This document shows positions 30,101-36,014 of a stretch of 64,000 bases of DNA, in pieces. A program made the position numbers and the translations under genes. Numbering within the stretch: position 1 is the first letter of the stretch; every line of letters starts with the position of its first letter. Source of the stretch: Mactra quadrangularis (Eukaryota; Mollusca; Bivalvia; Venerida; Mactridae); assembly GCA_025267735.1 (NCBI GenBank), contig CM046294.1, positions 32,953,222-33,017,221 on the forward strand, read 5' to 3'. Below the pieces are notes generated by a model. That model did no database searches. It saw only the letters and a program-made list of their open reading frames with translations, and was not told the origin of the DNA.

Positions 30101-33100
30101 CAATAGCAAGTCTTTGTAAACTGACAGCATTTGTAAAAACCTAGTGAAACTAAATGATTGTATTCTTGAATTGAGTTTAGAAAGTCACTGGAAGTAGGTG
30201 ATCATGTTAATGTATATTTAGTTAATATGACCAAGAAGTTATTTTTTCTCTATCTTTTGCTGTTCATTATTTATACTCATGTATGTATATATTTCAGGGT
30301 GGTAAGATTCCTGTACGTTGGACAGCACCCGAAGCTATTGCATTCCGTAAATTTACGTCAGCATCTGATGTATGGTCGTTTGGTGTTGTAATGTGGGAAG
30401 TGATATCATATGGTGAACGTCCATATTGGAACTGGTCCAATCAAGATGTGATTAAAGCTGTAGAGAAAGGATACAGACTACCTCCACCAATGGTCAGTAG
30501 TAGAACAGAACTGAACACAATATATCAGTTGTTACAACATTTGTTTTGTAAACTTAAAATATTTTCTTGATCATTGGTTAAGTTTTATTATGTTTATTTA
30601 TATACTTAGTTTTTGTAATGGCTCCCCAGTTAAATTATTATGGCAGTTGCTTTGTTTGATTTTGTTTGCATTGAAGAGTCCCTCTCCTAAAGCCAGATTA
30701 TTTTACTAGAACTTCTCTTTAGCAACACTCACTGGGAGGGACTGAATTATGTTGCTCTGCAGAGGTTAAATACAATTAATATCATGCCTTAAGCAAAATG
30801 TCAGAAGCTGTTGCTGTTCAAAAACTTTGTTCTGTATAAGGCCGCTCTGCAGAGGTTATACTGTACTTCTAAAACTTAATATAACAGAGCTTTGTGCTCT
30901 TAAAGTGGTTTAAACTGTAACTAATGGGTTATGCTGAATAATGTCTTCTTGGTGATCTAACATACACAGTGATATATAATGTTCCAAACAAATTTAAAAT
31001 GGCACATGCATTTTGTAACGTTCAGTATGATATTGTATTTTTTTTTTAATTCTCATTATAAAAATATTTTATTTCTATATTAAAGGAATGTCCAGAGGCC
31101 ATCCATCAACTGATGTTAGACACATGGCAAAAAGAACGAAATAACAGACCTAAATTTGCACAAATTGTCAAATCTCTCGACAAACTCATACGAGCTCCAG
31201 AACTACTTAGAAAAATGGCCAAGCCAAGGTATAGTAGCATGAAATGTGTTCAATTAAGTTGAAATTTATTTGCAACTCAAGTTTTTTTTCAGTTTTTTCT
31301 TGAATACAAAGTCTGAAATTGAATTATATTGGAAGAAAAAAACAGAATAAGCTTGTCCGGGGATAATTTCGTCCTTGATTTCGCTTCAAGTAATGTGAAA
31401 GTTTTTTGTTGAGTAAATTGAATATTTTCAACTCAAGTCATGTTTTTGTCAATTAAGCTAATAATATCTTTGTTACTATTGGTGAGAATATCAATCTTGT
31501 TACCATGGTGATTTATGTGTCTTGTTGCCATGGCAATTGTTGTTATATCTTGTTTTTCTAAGTTACATAATAATCTTGTTACTTCATTAAGATGTCTATT
31601 ATTTCTTGTTGCCATGGCAACATTGTGTTTTATTAGACATCTTTTTTATGTCTCTGTATTAAAAAAAAACCAGTTAGTAAGACACTGGCAACTGTATATG
31701 CTTTAGTACCTTGGGCAGCATGTTACCAAACATCACAAGGCTATGATAAACAATACAATATAGAAGGGTTTACATCCAGAATCAGCAGTAAGACTGTTGA
31801 TAATACTGGCCCCTGATTATACTGGCCCCTGGTTATACGGGCCCCTGGTTATACTGGCCCCTGGTTATACGGGCCCCTGGTTAAAAAGTTTTGATCCAGA
31901 GATAAAATCTTCTCCAGAAACCTTAAGTTGGTAGACTGACCACTGAAAGACTATGGAGAGGATGTCTGTATATAGGCATATGTGTTGACACTGTGTTAAA
32001 CCCTGTAAAAATAAATAAAATAAGATCCATTTTAGCACTTGATTGTTTAACACCATTTTGAGTACTTCAAACAAACAACACAATTTTGCCTAAGGTTACA
32101 TTTTATTGGTTAATAGTTTAACTTAGTACTAGTTGTGAAAAATATTATTTCCTGAAATCCTGAAGGAAAAAACTTTATTTTCAGCAACGAGTATATTTTT
32201 ATATAAATACAGTATCAAGAATGAACGACCTTTACCTGATTATTTGACCTCATTTTTGTAAATATGTAAGGTATTAATGCACAGTGGTTGTATGTTTATG
32301 ATTGGAGCAGAGTTGCACATTGTTCTATCTTCACTGGTTATCAGGACTTTGGTACACTGCAGTTTTGTCTCTTTTTTCTATTGATGGTACATTTAATGTT
32401 CATCGCAAAGGAAGCCTATTTCTTGAATCAAGCATGAAAGTTCTGAAATTTGAAAATTTCTATGTTCTATTATTATTAAAAACATGTCATGTGTATGAAA
32501 CATTTTTGGTATAAATTGCACTATAGAGAGTTGTCTCTCTTGAACTGCACAGTCTACAGCTGATGACTAAATAGTATTACTGAGAGTTGAATGAAACTAG
32601 AACTGTTTACTAAATTACATTACTAAAAGGTGAATGGAGCATTTGTTTGTAAGTTTTATGTTTTTTTTATTGAAGTGTGATTTTGAATTTTGTATTCTTA
32701 GAGTGTTAGACTGTTTTGACATATCTAGAAGATTTGAGTTTTGTTATTGATTTAAGGTTGCAGTTGATGGAGTTCTCATATTGTACATCATTTCACATTA
32801 ATATAAATAAAGTGATATTTACGTCTATATGAAGTCTTACAGTTGAACATTAACACCTTATTACTTTTCCAATGCACCTGAACTTATCACATTTAAAATG
32901 GTTTTTGATCTGAATTGTGAAGTTATATAAATTAAGTTTTTAGTATACTTTATTTAAACTGGATTACGACAAAATACGAGAGAGGACTCTCTGATAAATC
33001 TAATGCTTATAATACAATGTGTTAGTTCATTAAGTACATTAAGTCCTTTTTTAGCTTGACTGAAAGCAGCCCTTGTTTTGACAAATTTTTGGTATTATGA

Positions 33101-35421
33101 TATGCTTAGCTCTATAAAACATTGAGTTACTAAGCCTCTAAGATGTCTCTGTAGCCACTGTTGGGATTTACTAGAAATTTCATACATGTATGTAGTGTTT
33201 TATTGAATATCAGTTACAGTATAACCTCTGCAGAGGAGCTCTCTATAGAACAAATCCTCTACACAACAACAGCTTTTAATATTTCCCTCTGCAGAGCATC
33301 AACCTCTGAACAGCAATACGCTTTAGTCCCTCCTAGTAGGTGTTGTTCAAGAGAGGTTGTACTGTATAATGTTTCATTACAGTCAAGTTCTACTGTGAAG
33401 ACCACCTTTGCTGTTGCTAATCTTGTAGTTTTAAGTCTCTAATGCTTTATTTGAGAAAAAAGGGTCCTAATATTTAAAGACCTTAATTTTCCATTAAAAC
33501 TTCTGGTGCGTATAAAATTTAATGGATCCTTTTAGAGGAACTTAACTGTATTAGAAAATATTGTTTTGGGTTACATTAGCATCTGGAAAAGTCGAGCACA
33601 TTGTCTATGGACAGCTCTTGTGGGTTTTTAATTCAATATAAGTGGGTGGTAGGTGTCATCTCCTAGTTGATACATCAAGTCCTCTGAGAGAGTAAAACCA
33701 GGCTTTAAGTATGTCTTGTATTTTATATCTTAAAAACAATTTATATTAATGTTATATAATAAACTAAAAACAAGGTAGATGATTTGTGTTAACAGATTTT
33801 GTATACAGATGAAAGTTATGTGGGCAATTCTATAGTTGATTTGTTAAAGGTATTGAGATAGCTTGGCTTTGTTGCTCTCATTCTTGTTAGTTCAAATATA
33901 AGTACATCTGACTACAAACTTGGTGTGAAGTGGGTTTGCTGTGCAGAATCAACATACAGTTTGTTCATAAAATATTATCTATAGCTATTTTCTTCCGTAC
34001 CATTTATCAAATAGTGAAATTTTCATCATAGAAATGGTGGTTTTCTTATGCAAACGCTGCAGAATTCATGGAAATCAGAAATTTCAGGATTCCAAAAGAA
34101 TTGAACTTGCTCCCATGTATATAAATTTTATTGGTAACTAATTAAATGGGAAGTTTATTAATTATCTTCTATCTCACAGCTGAGAGTGTTTGCCTATATT
34201 GCAAATACAAAAACATTCCTTTAATTCTTGATTTGATTTATATCGAGATATTCTGCCACTTTTTTTGTTTCGTTTATTTTGATTTGTTTAGATTTCTCGT
34301 TACATGATACAATATGGGTCACAGGATTAATGATTGCGTGTGACATCATCGTCCAATCATTGCCATGTCAATCTGAGATGTCTCAACAATGCCGTAGTTT
34401 TTGTGTCATATTTTTACCGCCTTTTAATCAACTTCTCTTCTAATCTTGTTTGTCACTTAATCAGATTTTCCTGTGGAATTGAAAAGAAAAAAACTAGGAT
34501 TTAGATTAATGCTTCATCTTAGGGAATGATTGAAAACAGTTTTTTTTTAAACAAAGATTGTTAAATTCCTGCTGTGATTGGGTAGGAAGTGAGCTGTTGT
34601 TGTTTACTCAGACCTGCATTAAAAAAAAACATCAGAGGGGGGTTTACTGTAATATCTTATCTGATATAATAAATGTCATTTAAAAATTGCATTTAATAGA
34701 ATCGTCACAGAAAGTCTGAAAATTAAAATGAAGTAATAAATGCCACTCAAAAGTTTATTATAAAAGCATAATTAATGCATATTTGACTTTGACAAGGTTA
34801 AATATTTGATATTTTATTATTGTTTATATGGTTTTGACTTACAACATTTTTATCGTAAGATATTTTGTGAAAACTCGCACTATATCTCAGTGTATAACAG
34901 GGTGACCGATCCATCTGAAACAATAAATATCTGAAATATTTAAATGGAATTAGAATTACATATTTTGATATCTGGAGGAAATCTGTAATGAAAGTGACCC
35001 TGTAAAATAAGTTTTCTTGATCAATCTTTAACTTGATTCTTAACATTGCGTATAAGTTAATTTACAGGATAATATATAACATCAACTCACCCAGTTTTAC
35101 TTACATGATTTTCTTTCTGTTTTTTTCAGGCCCCATGTATTTATAGAGAATTCTCCGTCAGATATCACAAACTTTGTGTCAGTAGAAGATTGGTTGAATG
35201 CTATAAAAATGGAACGGTATAGAGACAATTTCGTATCTGCAGGTGTCGTTAACATGGACCAAGTGATGCGTATCACAGTAAAAGACTTAGATACACTTGG
35301 TATCACTTTGTTAGGACATCAGAAGAAAATCATGAATAGTGTACAAACATTGAGAGCTCAACTTGTAGGTCCTCAGGTACATTTGCCTCATATGCAAATG
35401 TCAGAAGGGTTTCTTGTATAG
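51..35421 (+). CDS. Eph: Eph receptor tyrosine kinase, 3' part of gene (13 exons, 5' end off window)
   Basis: Joining 51-197, 5342-5420, 7203-7317, 8083-8135, 9668-9709, 13154-13297, 14164-14349, 15941-16002, 20668-20766, 29125-29238, 30298-30492, 31086-31228 and 35130-35421 gives one open frame of 556 codons plus TAG. Domains in order are the end of FN3-2 (1-76), the membrane helix (about 87-112), a juxtamembrane segment with the tyrosine pair [11 protein letters not shown], the kinase (about 180-445) and SAM (about 470-540), ending in GFLV. Kinase landmarks are all present: GGGEFG loop, VAIK lysine, TEASIMGQF helix C, HRDLAARN, DFG, and WTAPEA. These are hallmarks of Eph receptors, which bind membrane ephrins on neighbouring cells. 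The catalytic residues are intact, so an active kinase is expected. The ligand-binding domain, Cys-rich region and FN3-1 must lie upstream. Confidence 0.95.
285..720. repeat. Degenerate tandem repeat, unit about 55-80 nt
   Basis: The phrase GAGGGCTGTTCCATAG, followed by a variant of TTACTGAATTAATGATAAT and GTTAGGCTATTTTG, recurs at about 293, 342, 425, 474, 532, 584 and 664 with many mismatches. It looks like an old minisatellite. Confidence 0.6.
2615..2743 (+). repeat. Dispersed repeat, copy 1 (partner at 57555)
   Basis: About 130 nt align with 57555-57685 in the same orientation. Shared blocks include CTTTCCATGAC, AACAAAGGTTTACAGTTA and GGTTATATTTGTGGGTAAAT. The family is unidentified. Confidence 0.75.
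5185..5270 (+). repeat. Dispersed repeat G, copy 1
   Basis: It shares TCATTTTAA, a GGTTGCCCAAACTAAAA-like block and GTGGTTGTCC with 18981-19087 (plus) and 46091-46192 (minus). Termini were not defined. Confidence 0.6.
5342..5420 (+). CDS. Eph: Eph exon: end of fibronectin III-2
   Basis: Reads [19 protein letters not shown], then TPRTPYN, ending in phase 1. The GEYS motif before the last strand is typical of the end of Eph FN3-2. The acceptor is TGTTTTCAG; the donor is GTAATA. The downstream intron (5421-7202) holds a small palindrome at 6293-6311 and a SINE with a pentanucleotide tail. Confidence 0.9.
6731..7034 (+). repeat. tRNA-derived SINE, family A, copy 1
   Basis: The 5' part carries a box-B-like GGGTCGAATCCCACT followed by a GGTGCA tRNA-like end. 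The body includes GGTACCTGCAAGGGTGGTATA and GACTCCCCAGGGAGATTGA. The 3' end is TATAAAATGCAATTA and runs straight into an ATTAT microsatellite. A reverse-strand copy with the same body and 3' end sits at the right edge of the window (63811-64000). Confidence 0.85.
7030..7155 (+). repeat. (ATTAT)n microsatellite, SINE tail
   Basis: About 24 near-perfect ATTAT units directly follow the SINE 3' end, so this is most likely the expanded tail of that SINE insertion. Confidence 0.95.
7203..7317 (+). CDS. Eph: Eph exon: transmembrane helix
   Basis: Completes a split Gly, reads [10 protein letters not shown], then about 25 hydrophobic residues rich in I, V, A and L ([17 protein letters not shown] and on), ending LLKR in phase 2. 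This is the single-pass helix plus the first basic stop-transfer residues. The acceptor is ATTCTAG just after the microsatellite; the donor is GTAAGT. The microsatellite stops about 50 nt before the acceptor. Confidence 0.93.
7750..7938 (-). repeat. SINE family B, partial, minus orientation
   Basis: On the minus strand it carries CCTTGTGGAAGGGTAGGTGA, GGTTATAGACAATGGTCCAG, GCTAGGTTAGGTGCGCTGGA and the tail GTGTTGA..ACG..TTAA. This matches copies at 23396, 42430, 58707 and 61690. The tRNA-like head is missing here. Confidence 0.85.
8083..8135 (+). CDS. Eph: Eph exon: juxtamembrane basic segment
   Basis: Short 53-nt exon encoding [18 protein letters not shown], entered in phase 2 and left in phase 1. 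RSRR extends the basic cytoplasmic flank of the helix. The acceptor is TTGCTTTACAG; the donor is GTAAGT. Right after the donor, TCACATGAC occurs twice. The next intron (8136-9667) contains GACCTTCATGAATGACC-type short repeats at about 8283-8345 and nothing coding. Confidence 0.85.
9668..9709 (+). CDS. Eph: Eph candidate cassette exon, 14 codons
   Basis: A 42-nt exon with a strong pyrimidine tract and CATTCAG acceptor and a perfect GTGAGTAA donor. It enters and leaves in phase 1, so both inclusion and skipping keep the frame. Inclusion adds about 14 residues reading [14 protein letters not shown] between GPYHH and TVPLFQP; skipping gives GPYHHV-TVPLF. Splice signals are strong but the peptide is not one I recognise, so it is probably an alternative juxtamembrane exon and could be a false exon. 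Confidence 0.6.
10050..10290. repeat. Degenerate tandem repeat, unit about 36 nt
   Basis: About seven diverged units of the form GAACTCTTCATTTTGGAGATTTTGTTTTTA. Confidence 0.7.
11648..11757. repeat. Two-copy direct repeat, 53-54 nt
   Basis: GTCCTTTATTTTCTTACAAA and the following 34 nt, ending AGAAGTCTGCTG(T)CTCAG, occur twice back to back. The copies differ by about one inserted base, so the duplication is recent. Confidence 0.9.
12071..12372 (+). mobile_element. TATACCCC-hairpin element (family D), copy 1
   Basis: Starts with TTATACCCC, a GCTTCGAAGAAGAGG hairpin loop and GGGGGTATA. Then come CCCTTGTCCGT, a tetranucleotide-like GTCC run, TCAGCAACTATAACATGCAG and GATTTCATGCTCCTTGCTCA. It ends at a GGTATCACTAGTGAGC-ATTA-GCTCAC palindrome. 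Copies 2 (13581) and 3 (49079) share nearly every block. The element is non-coding; a spurious open frame reads through it. Confidence 0.85.
13154..13297 (+). CDS. Eph: Eph exon: juxtamembrane tyrosines and start of kinase
   Basis: Reads [39 protein letters not shown] and IIESVIGGG in 144 nt, phase 1 to phase 1. The two tyrosines in [11 protein letters not shown] match the conserved Eph juxtamembrane phosphorylation sites that hold the kinase inactive until modified. The glycine-rich loop is split at the next junction. The acceptor is TTTGTTTCAG; the donor is GTGAGT. Confidence 0.97.
13414..13483 (-). mobile_element. Hairpin MITE (family H), diverged copy in minus orientation
   Basis: Aligns to the reverse complement of 20379-20456 through TAGCACAAA, TTAACTCAC, CTTATATTGAGTTAC and CCGCTAAAC. 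The outer ends are worn. Confidence 0.65.
13579..13836 (+). mobile_element. TATACCCC-hairpin element (family D), copy 2
   Basis: Same order of blocks as copy 1: TTATACCCCTGCTTCGAAGA, GGGGGGTATACTG, GTCCGTGCGTGCGTCCGTCC, GATTTCATGCTCCTTGCTCA and a terminal GTGAGCATTAGCTCAC palindrome. It is about 45 nt shorter than copy 1 near the 3' end. Confidence 0.88.
14164..14349 (+). CDS. Eph: Eph exon: kinase N-lobe (G-loop end, VAIK lysine, helix C)
   Basis: Reads [58 protein letters not shown] and VVTK, phase 1 to phase 1. It holds the rest of the GxGxFG nucleotide loop, the VAIK catalytic lysine, the helix C glutamate in TEASIMGQF and the following strand. The acceptor is ATTTTTAG; the donor is GTAAGT. 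The intron that follows (14350-15940) is AT-rich with no recognised element. Confidence 0.97.
15941..16002 (+). CDS. Eph: Eph exon: kinase hinge
   Basis: Reads [20 protein letters not shown], then R, in 62 nt, phase 1 to phase 0. The T in IVTEYM sits at the gatekeeper position, and [11 protein letters not shown] is the classic Eph hinge and helix D. The acceptor is TTTATTACAG; the donor is GTAAGT. Confidence 0.96.
16655..16890. repeat. Tandem repeat, 56-nt unit, about 4.2 copies
   Basis: The unit TACTTTGCCCTACACTTGAT..GGTTACAAGTCAGTA..CTCCCCCACCCACA starts at 16655, 16711, 16767, 16823 and 16879 with almost no divergence, so the array is young. Confidence 0.95.
17599..18055. repeat. GAT/GTT-rich compound repeat
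   Basis: Long GATGATGAT runs interrupted by GTTGCTGTTGTTGAT and GATCATAATGGTGAT blocks. The blocks themselves repeat with a period of about 63 nt around 17700-17830. This produces meaningless poly-Met and poly-Ile frames on the two strands. Confidence 0.92.
18981..19087 (+). repeat. Dispersed repeat G, copy 2
   Basis: Contains AGCACTGTATCTCATTTACA, GAATTTTGGTGG and AAGTGGTTGTCCTTGGCAAC, matching the reverse complement of 46091-46192 closely and 5185-5270 partly. Confidence 0.7.
20379..20456 (+). mobile_element. Hairpin MITE (family H), best copy, 78 nt
   Basis: The ends TTGCGGGTTTAGCGCAAAAC and GTTTTGTGCTAAACCCGCAA are inverted repeats with one mismatch. The pairing continues inside with GTAACTCA against TGAATTAC, leaving a loop around ATATAAGGAAAGAG, so nearly the whole element is one hairpin. 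It is flanked by TATG on both sides, a possible 4-bp target duplication. Confidence 0.85.
20668..20766 (+). CDS. Eph: Eph exon: kinase helix E to HR of the catalytic loop
   Basis: Reads [20 protein letters not shown], then [13 protein letters not shown], 33 codons in phase 0. [22 protein letters not shown] is almost diagnostic for Eph kinases. The exon stops after HR of HRDLAARN. The acceptor is ATCTTTACAG; the donor is GTAAGT. Confidence 0.97.
20960..21251 (+). mobile_element. Non-autonomous Helitron, 292 nt
   Basis: The 5' end is TCTATACTATTAAATTTGCG, the TC..CTATACTA type of Helitron start. The 3' end has a GC-rich hairpin AGCCCGTGCTTGCACGGGCT nine nt before CTAG. It sits exactly between a host A (20959) and T (21252), as Helitrons do, with no target duplication. 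No Rep or helicase coding is present. Confidence 0.75.
21790..22760. repeat. Minisatellite, 23-25-nt unit, about 40 copies
   Basis: Unit ATGTGATATGCATGATCAGT-TTCTC, with a 23-nt variant lacking AG or ending GATCG. An irregular TGCATGAACATAATGAACG insert occurs twice about 330 nt apart (near 22276 and 22606), which shows a higher-order duplication. A run of units near 22070-22170 has CACGTG in place of CATGTG. Confidence 0.95.
23396..23520 (+). repeat. SINE family B, 3' part
   Basis: TCTGGCCTTGTGGAAGG, TGGTTATAGACAATGGTCCA, GCTAGGTTAGGTGCGCTGGA and GTGTTGACACGGCATTAA, in the same order as the full copy at 61690. The 5' half is missing. Confidence 0.85.
23952..24226. mobile_element. MITE candidate with degenerate inverted ends
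   Basis: The left end CAGAGGCGGATCCAGAA plus T and G runs faces a right end whose reverse complement is CATAGGCTGATCTAGCGGAA plus G run. AGGCT is found just outside both ends. About 275 nt, non-coding. The superfamily is unclear, perhaps hAT-like by its CAGAGG start. Confidence 0.6.
29125..29238 (+). CDS. Eph: Eph exon: catalytic loop and activation segment
   Basis: Reads [20 protein letters not shown], then [18 protein letters not shown], 38 codons in phase 0. It completes HRDLAARN (catalytic Asp) and supplies DFG (metal-binding Asp) and the activation-loop tyrosine in DGAYTTK. The acceptor is ATATTTCAG; the donor is GTAAGT. The intron after it (29239-30297) starts with three copies of an AATTATCTCCCTT repeat. 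Confidence 0.97.
29315..29445. repeat. Three spaced AATTATCTCCCTT repeats
   Basis: AATTATCTCCCTTTGAGTTA, AATTATCTCCCCTGAATTA and AATTATCTCCCTTTGAATAA, each followed by TAATCTG or TAACCTG, spaced about 53 and 41 nt. The core recurs at 41008-41290 and in reverse at 45659. Confidence 0.8.
30298..30492 (+). CDS. Eph: Eph exon: APE motif to helix G
   Basis: 65 codons in phase 0, starting [20 protein letters not shown] and ending [10 protein letters not shown]. It includes the WTAPEA motif, [13 protein letters not shown] (helix F) and the Eph signature [15 protein letters not shown]. The acceptor is ATATTTCAG; the donor is GTCAGT. The open frame continues into the intron for 26 codons but has no homology there. 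Confidence 0.97.
30704..30865. mobile_element. MITE with TACWGTA..CCTCT ends, copy 1
   Basis: The left end TACTAGAACTTCTCTTTAGC faces a right end whose reverse complement is TACAGTATAACCTCTGCAGA. About 160 nt, with internal CTCTGCAGAG palindromes. The partner is at 33215. TA at the ends suggests a Tc1/mariner-type TA target. Confidence 0.65.
31086..31228 (+). CDS. Eph: Eph exon: end of kinase C-lobe
   Basis: Reads [40 protein letters not shown] and LRKMAKP, leaving in phase 2. HQLMLD.WQK.R..RPKF.QIV..LDK.IR is the conserved end of an Eph kinase. The acceptor is TATTAAAG; the donor is GTATAG, the weakest donor in the Eph part. Confidence 0.96.
31499..31621. promoter_or_regulatory. Cluster of three palindromic RFX X-box-like sites
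   Basis: GTTACCATGGTGAT (31499-31512), GTTGCCATGGCAAT (31524-31537) and the perfect palindrome GTTGCCATGGCAAC (31608-31621) fit the known RFX X-box consensus GTNRCC-N(0-3)-RGYAAC. Each is preceded by CTT, so they could also be parts of an old local duplication. Function is inferred from the motif only. Confidence 0.45.
31802..31882. repeat. Tandem repeat, 16-nt unit, 5 copies
   Basis: ATACTGGCCCCTGGTT and its variants ATACGGGCCCCTGGTT and ATACTGGCCCCTGATT follow each other five times. It is strikingly GC-rich for this region. Confidence 0.95.
33215..33366. mobile_element. MITE with TACAGTA..CCTCT ends, copy 2
   Basis: TACAGTATAACCTCTGCAGA at the left faces AGAGAGGTTGTACTGTA at the right. 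About 150 nt, internally rich in CTCTGCAGAG and TCCTCT. Same family as 30704-30865. Confidence 0.7.
35130..35421 (+). CDS. Eph: Eph last coding exon: SAM domain and PDZ ligand
   Basis: Enters in phase 2 and reads [15 protein letters not shown], then the SAM domain [19 protein letters not shown] to [16 protein letters not shown], then [12 protein letters not shown] and the end MSEGFLV, stop TAG at 35419-35421. SAM landmarks are VEDWL, the Y of MERYRDNF, and [12 protein letters not shown]. The last residues F-L-V suit a class II PDZ ligand (hydrophobic at 0 and -2). The acceptor is TTTTTTCAG after a long pyrimidine tract. Confidence 0.97.
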
Positions 35422-36008
35422 CATACAAAGAAGATAACTTGTTGTATAACTAGATGTGTGTTCTTATTTTCCAAAATTGGTTTCGGTTCAAACATTGTGG
35501 TGATGTTAGCATATGAATGGAATGTTCTCTTTGTTTGTATAAGATCAGGAAAAAAAGTCTGCAAGTTTAGTATGAGAAAGACAAAAGAATTTGGCTAGAA
35601 ATTGATGCTGCAGCAATGTTCAGAAATATTCATAACATGAAGTGTTCACTGCTAGAATCAAGGTGGCGTTTAGTTAGATTCAGTTCTGGAGAATGTGTTC
35701 CTGTTTTATGACATCATCGAAACCATGACCCATCGTAAAAATGAGGAAATTTTAAGCAATTTTCCTTAAAGTGCTTATTGTGATAAATCTACAGCAAAGA
35801 CTCTTCTTGTCAGGAAATGAAAGTGAAAAAGTCGTCATATTTCGTAATCGAAGAACTGTTGTTGACTATTTTTCTTTCATGACTTGAAATTTGACTCCAG
35901 TTATTTTTTATCATTCTTTAATGTATCCATATATGTACATGTATGTTTTATTTTTATGATGAGTGTTTCTTAGCAAAGTCAGTATATTTTAACATTTTAA
36001 AATTACAA

Positions 36009-36014
36009 AATAAA
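36009..36014 (+). terminator. Candidate proximal poly(A) signal
   Basis: AATAAA 588 nt after the Eph stop, followed by GTTGTACTTGATTATTTTGT. Plausible as a short 3' UTR end, but AATAAA is common by chance in sequence this AT-rich. Confidence 0.3.

Larger units (their letters stand above)
31229..35129 (+). other. Eph intron, 3.9 kb
   Basis: Holds three palindromic X-box-like sites (31499-31621), a 16-nt tandem repeat (31802-31882), a SINE-tail-like fragment near 31985 (GTGTTGACACTGTGTTAAAC) and a second MITE with TACAGTA ends (33215-33366). The rest is AT-rich without features. Confidence 0.75.
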
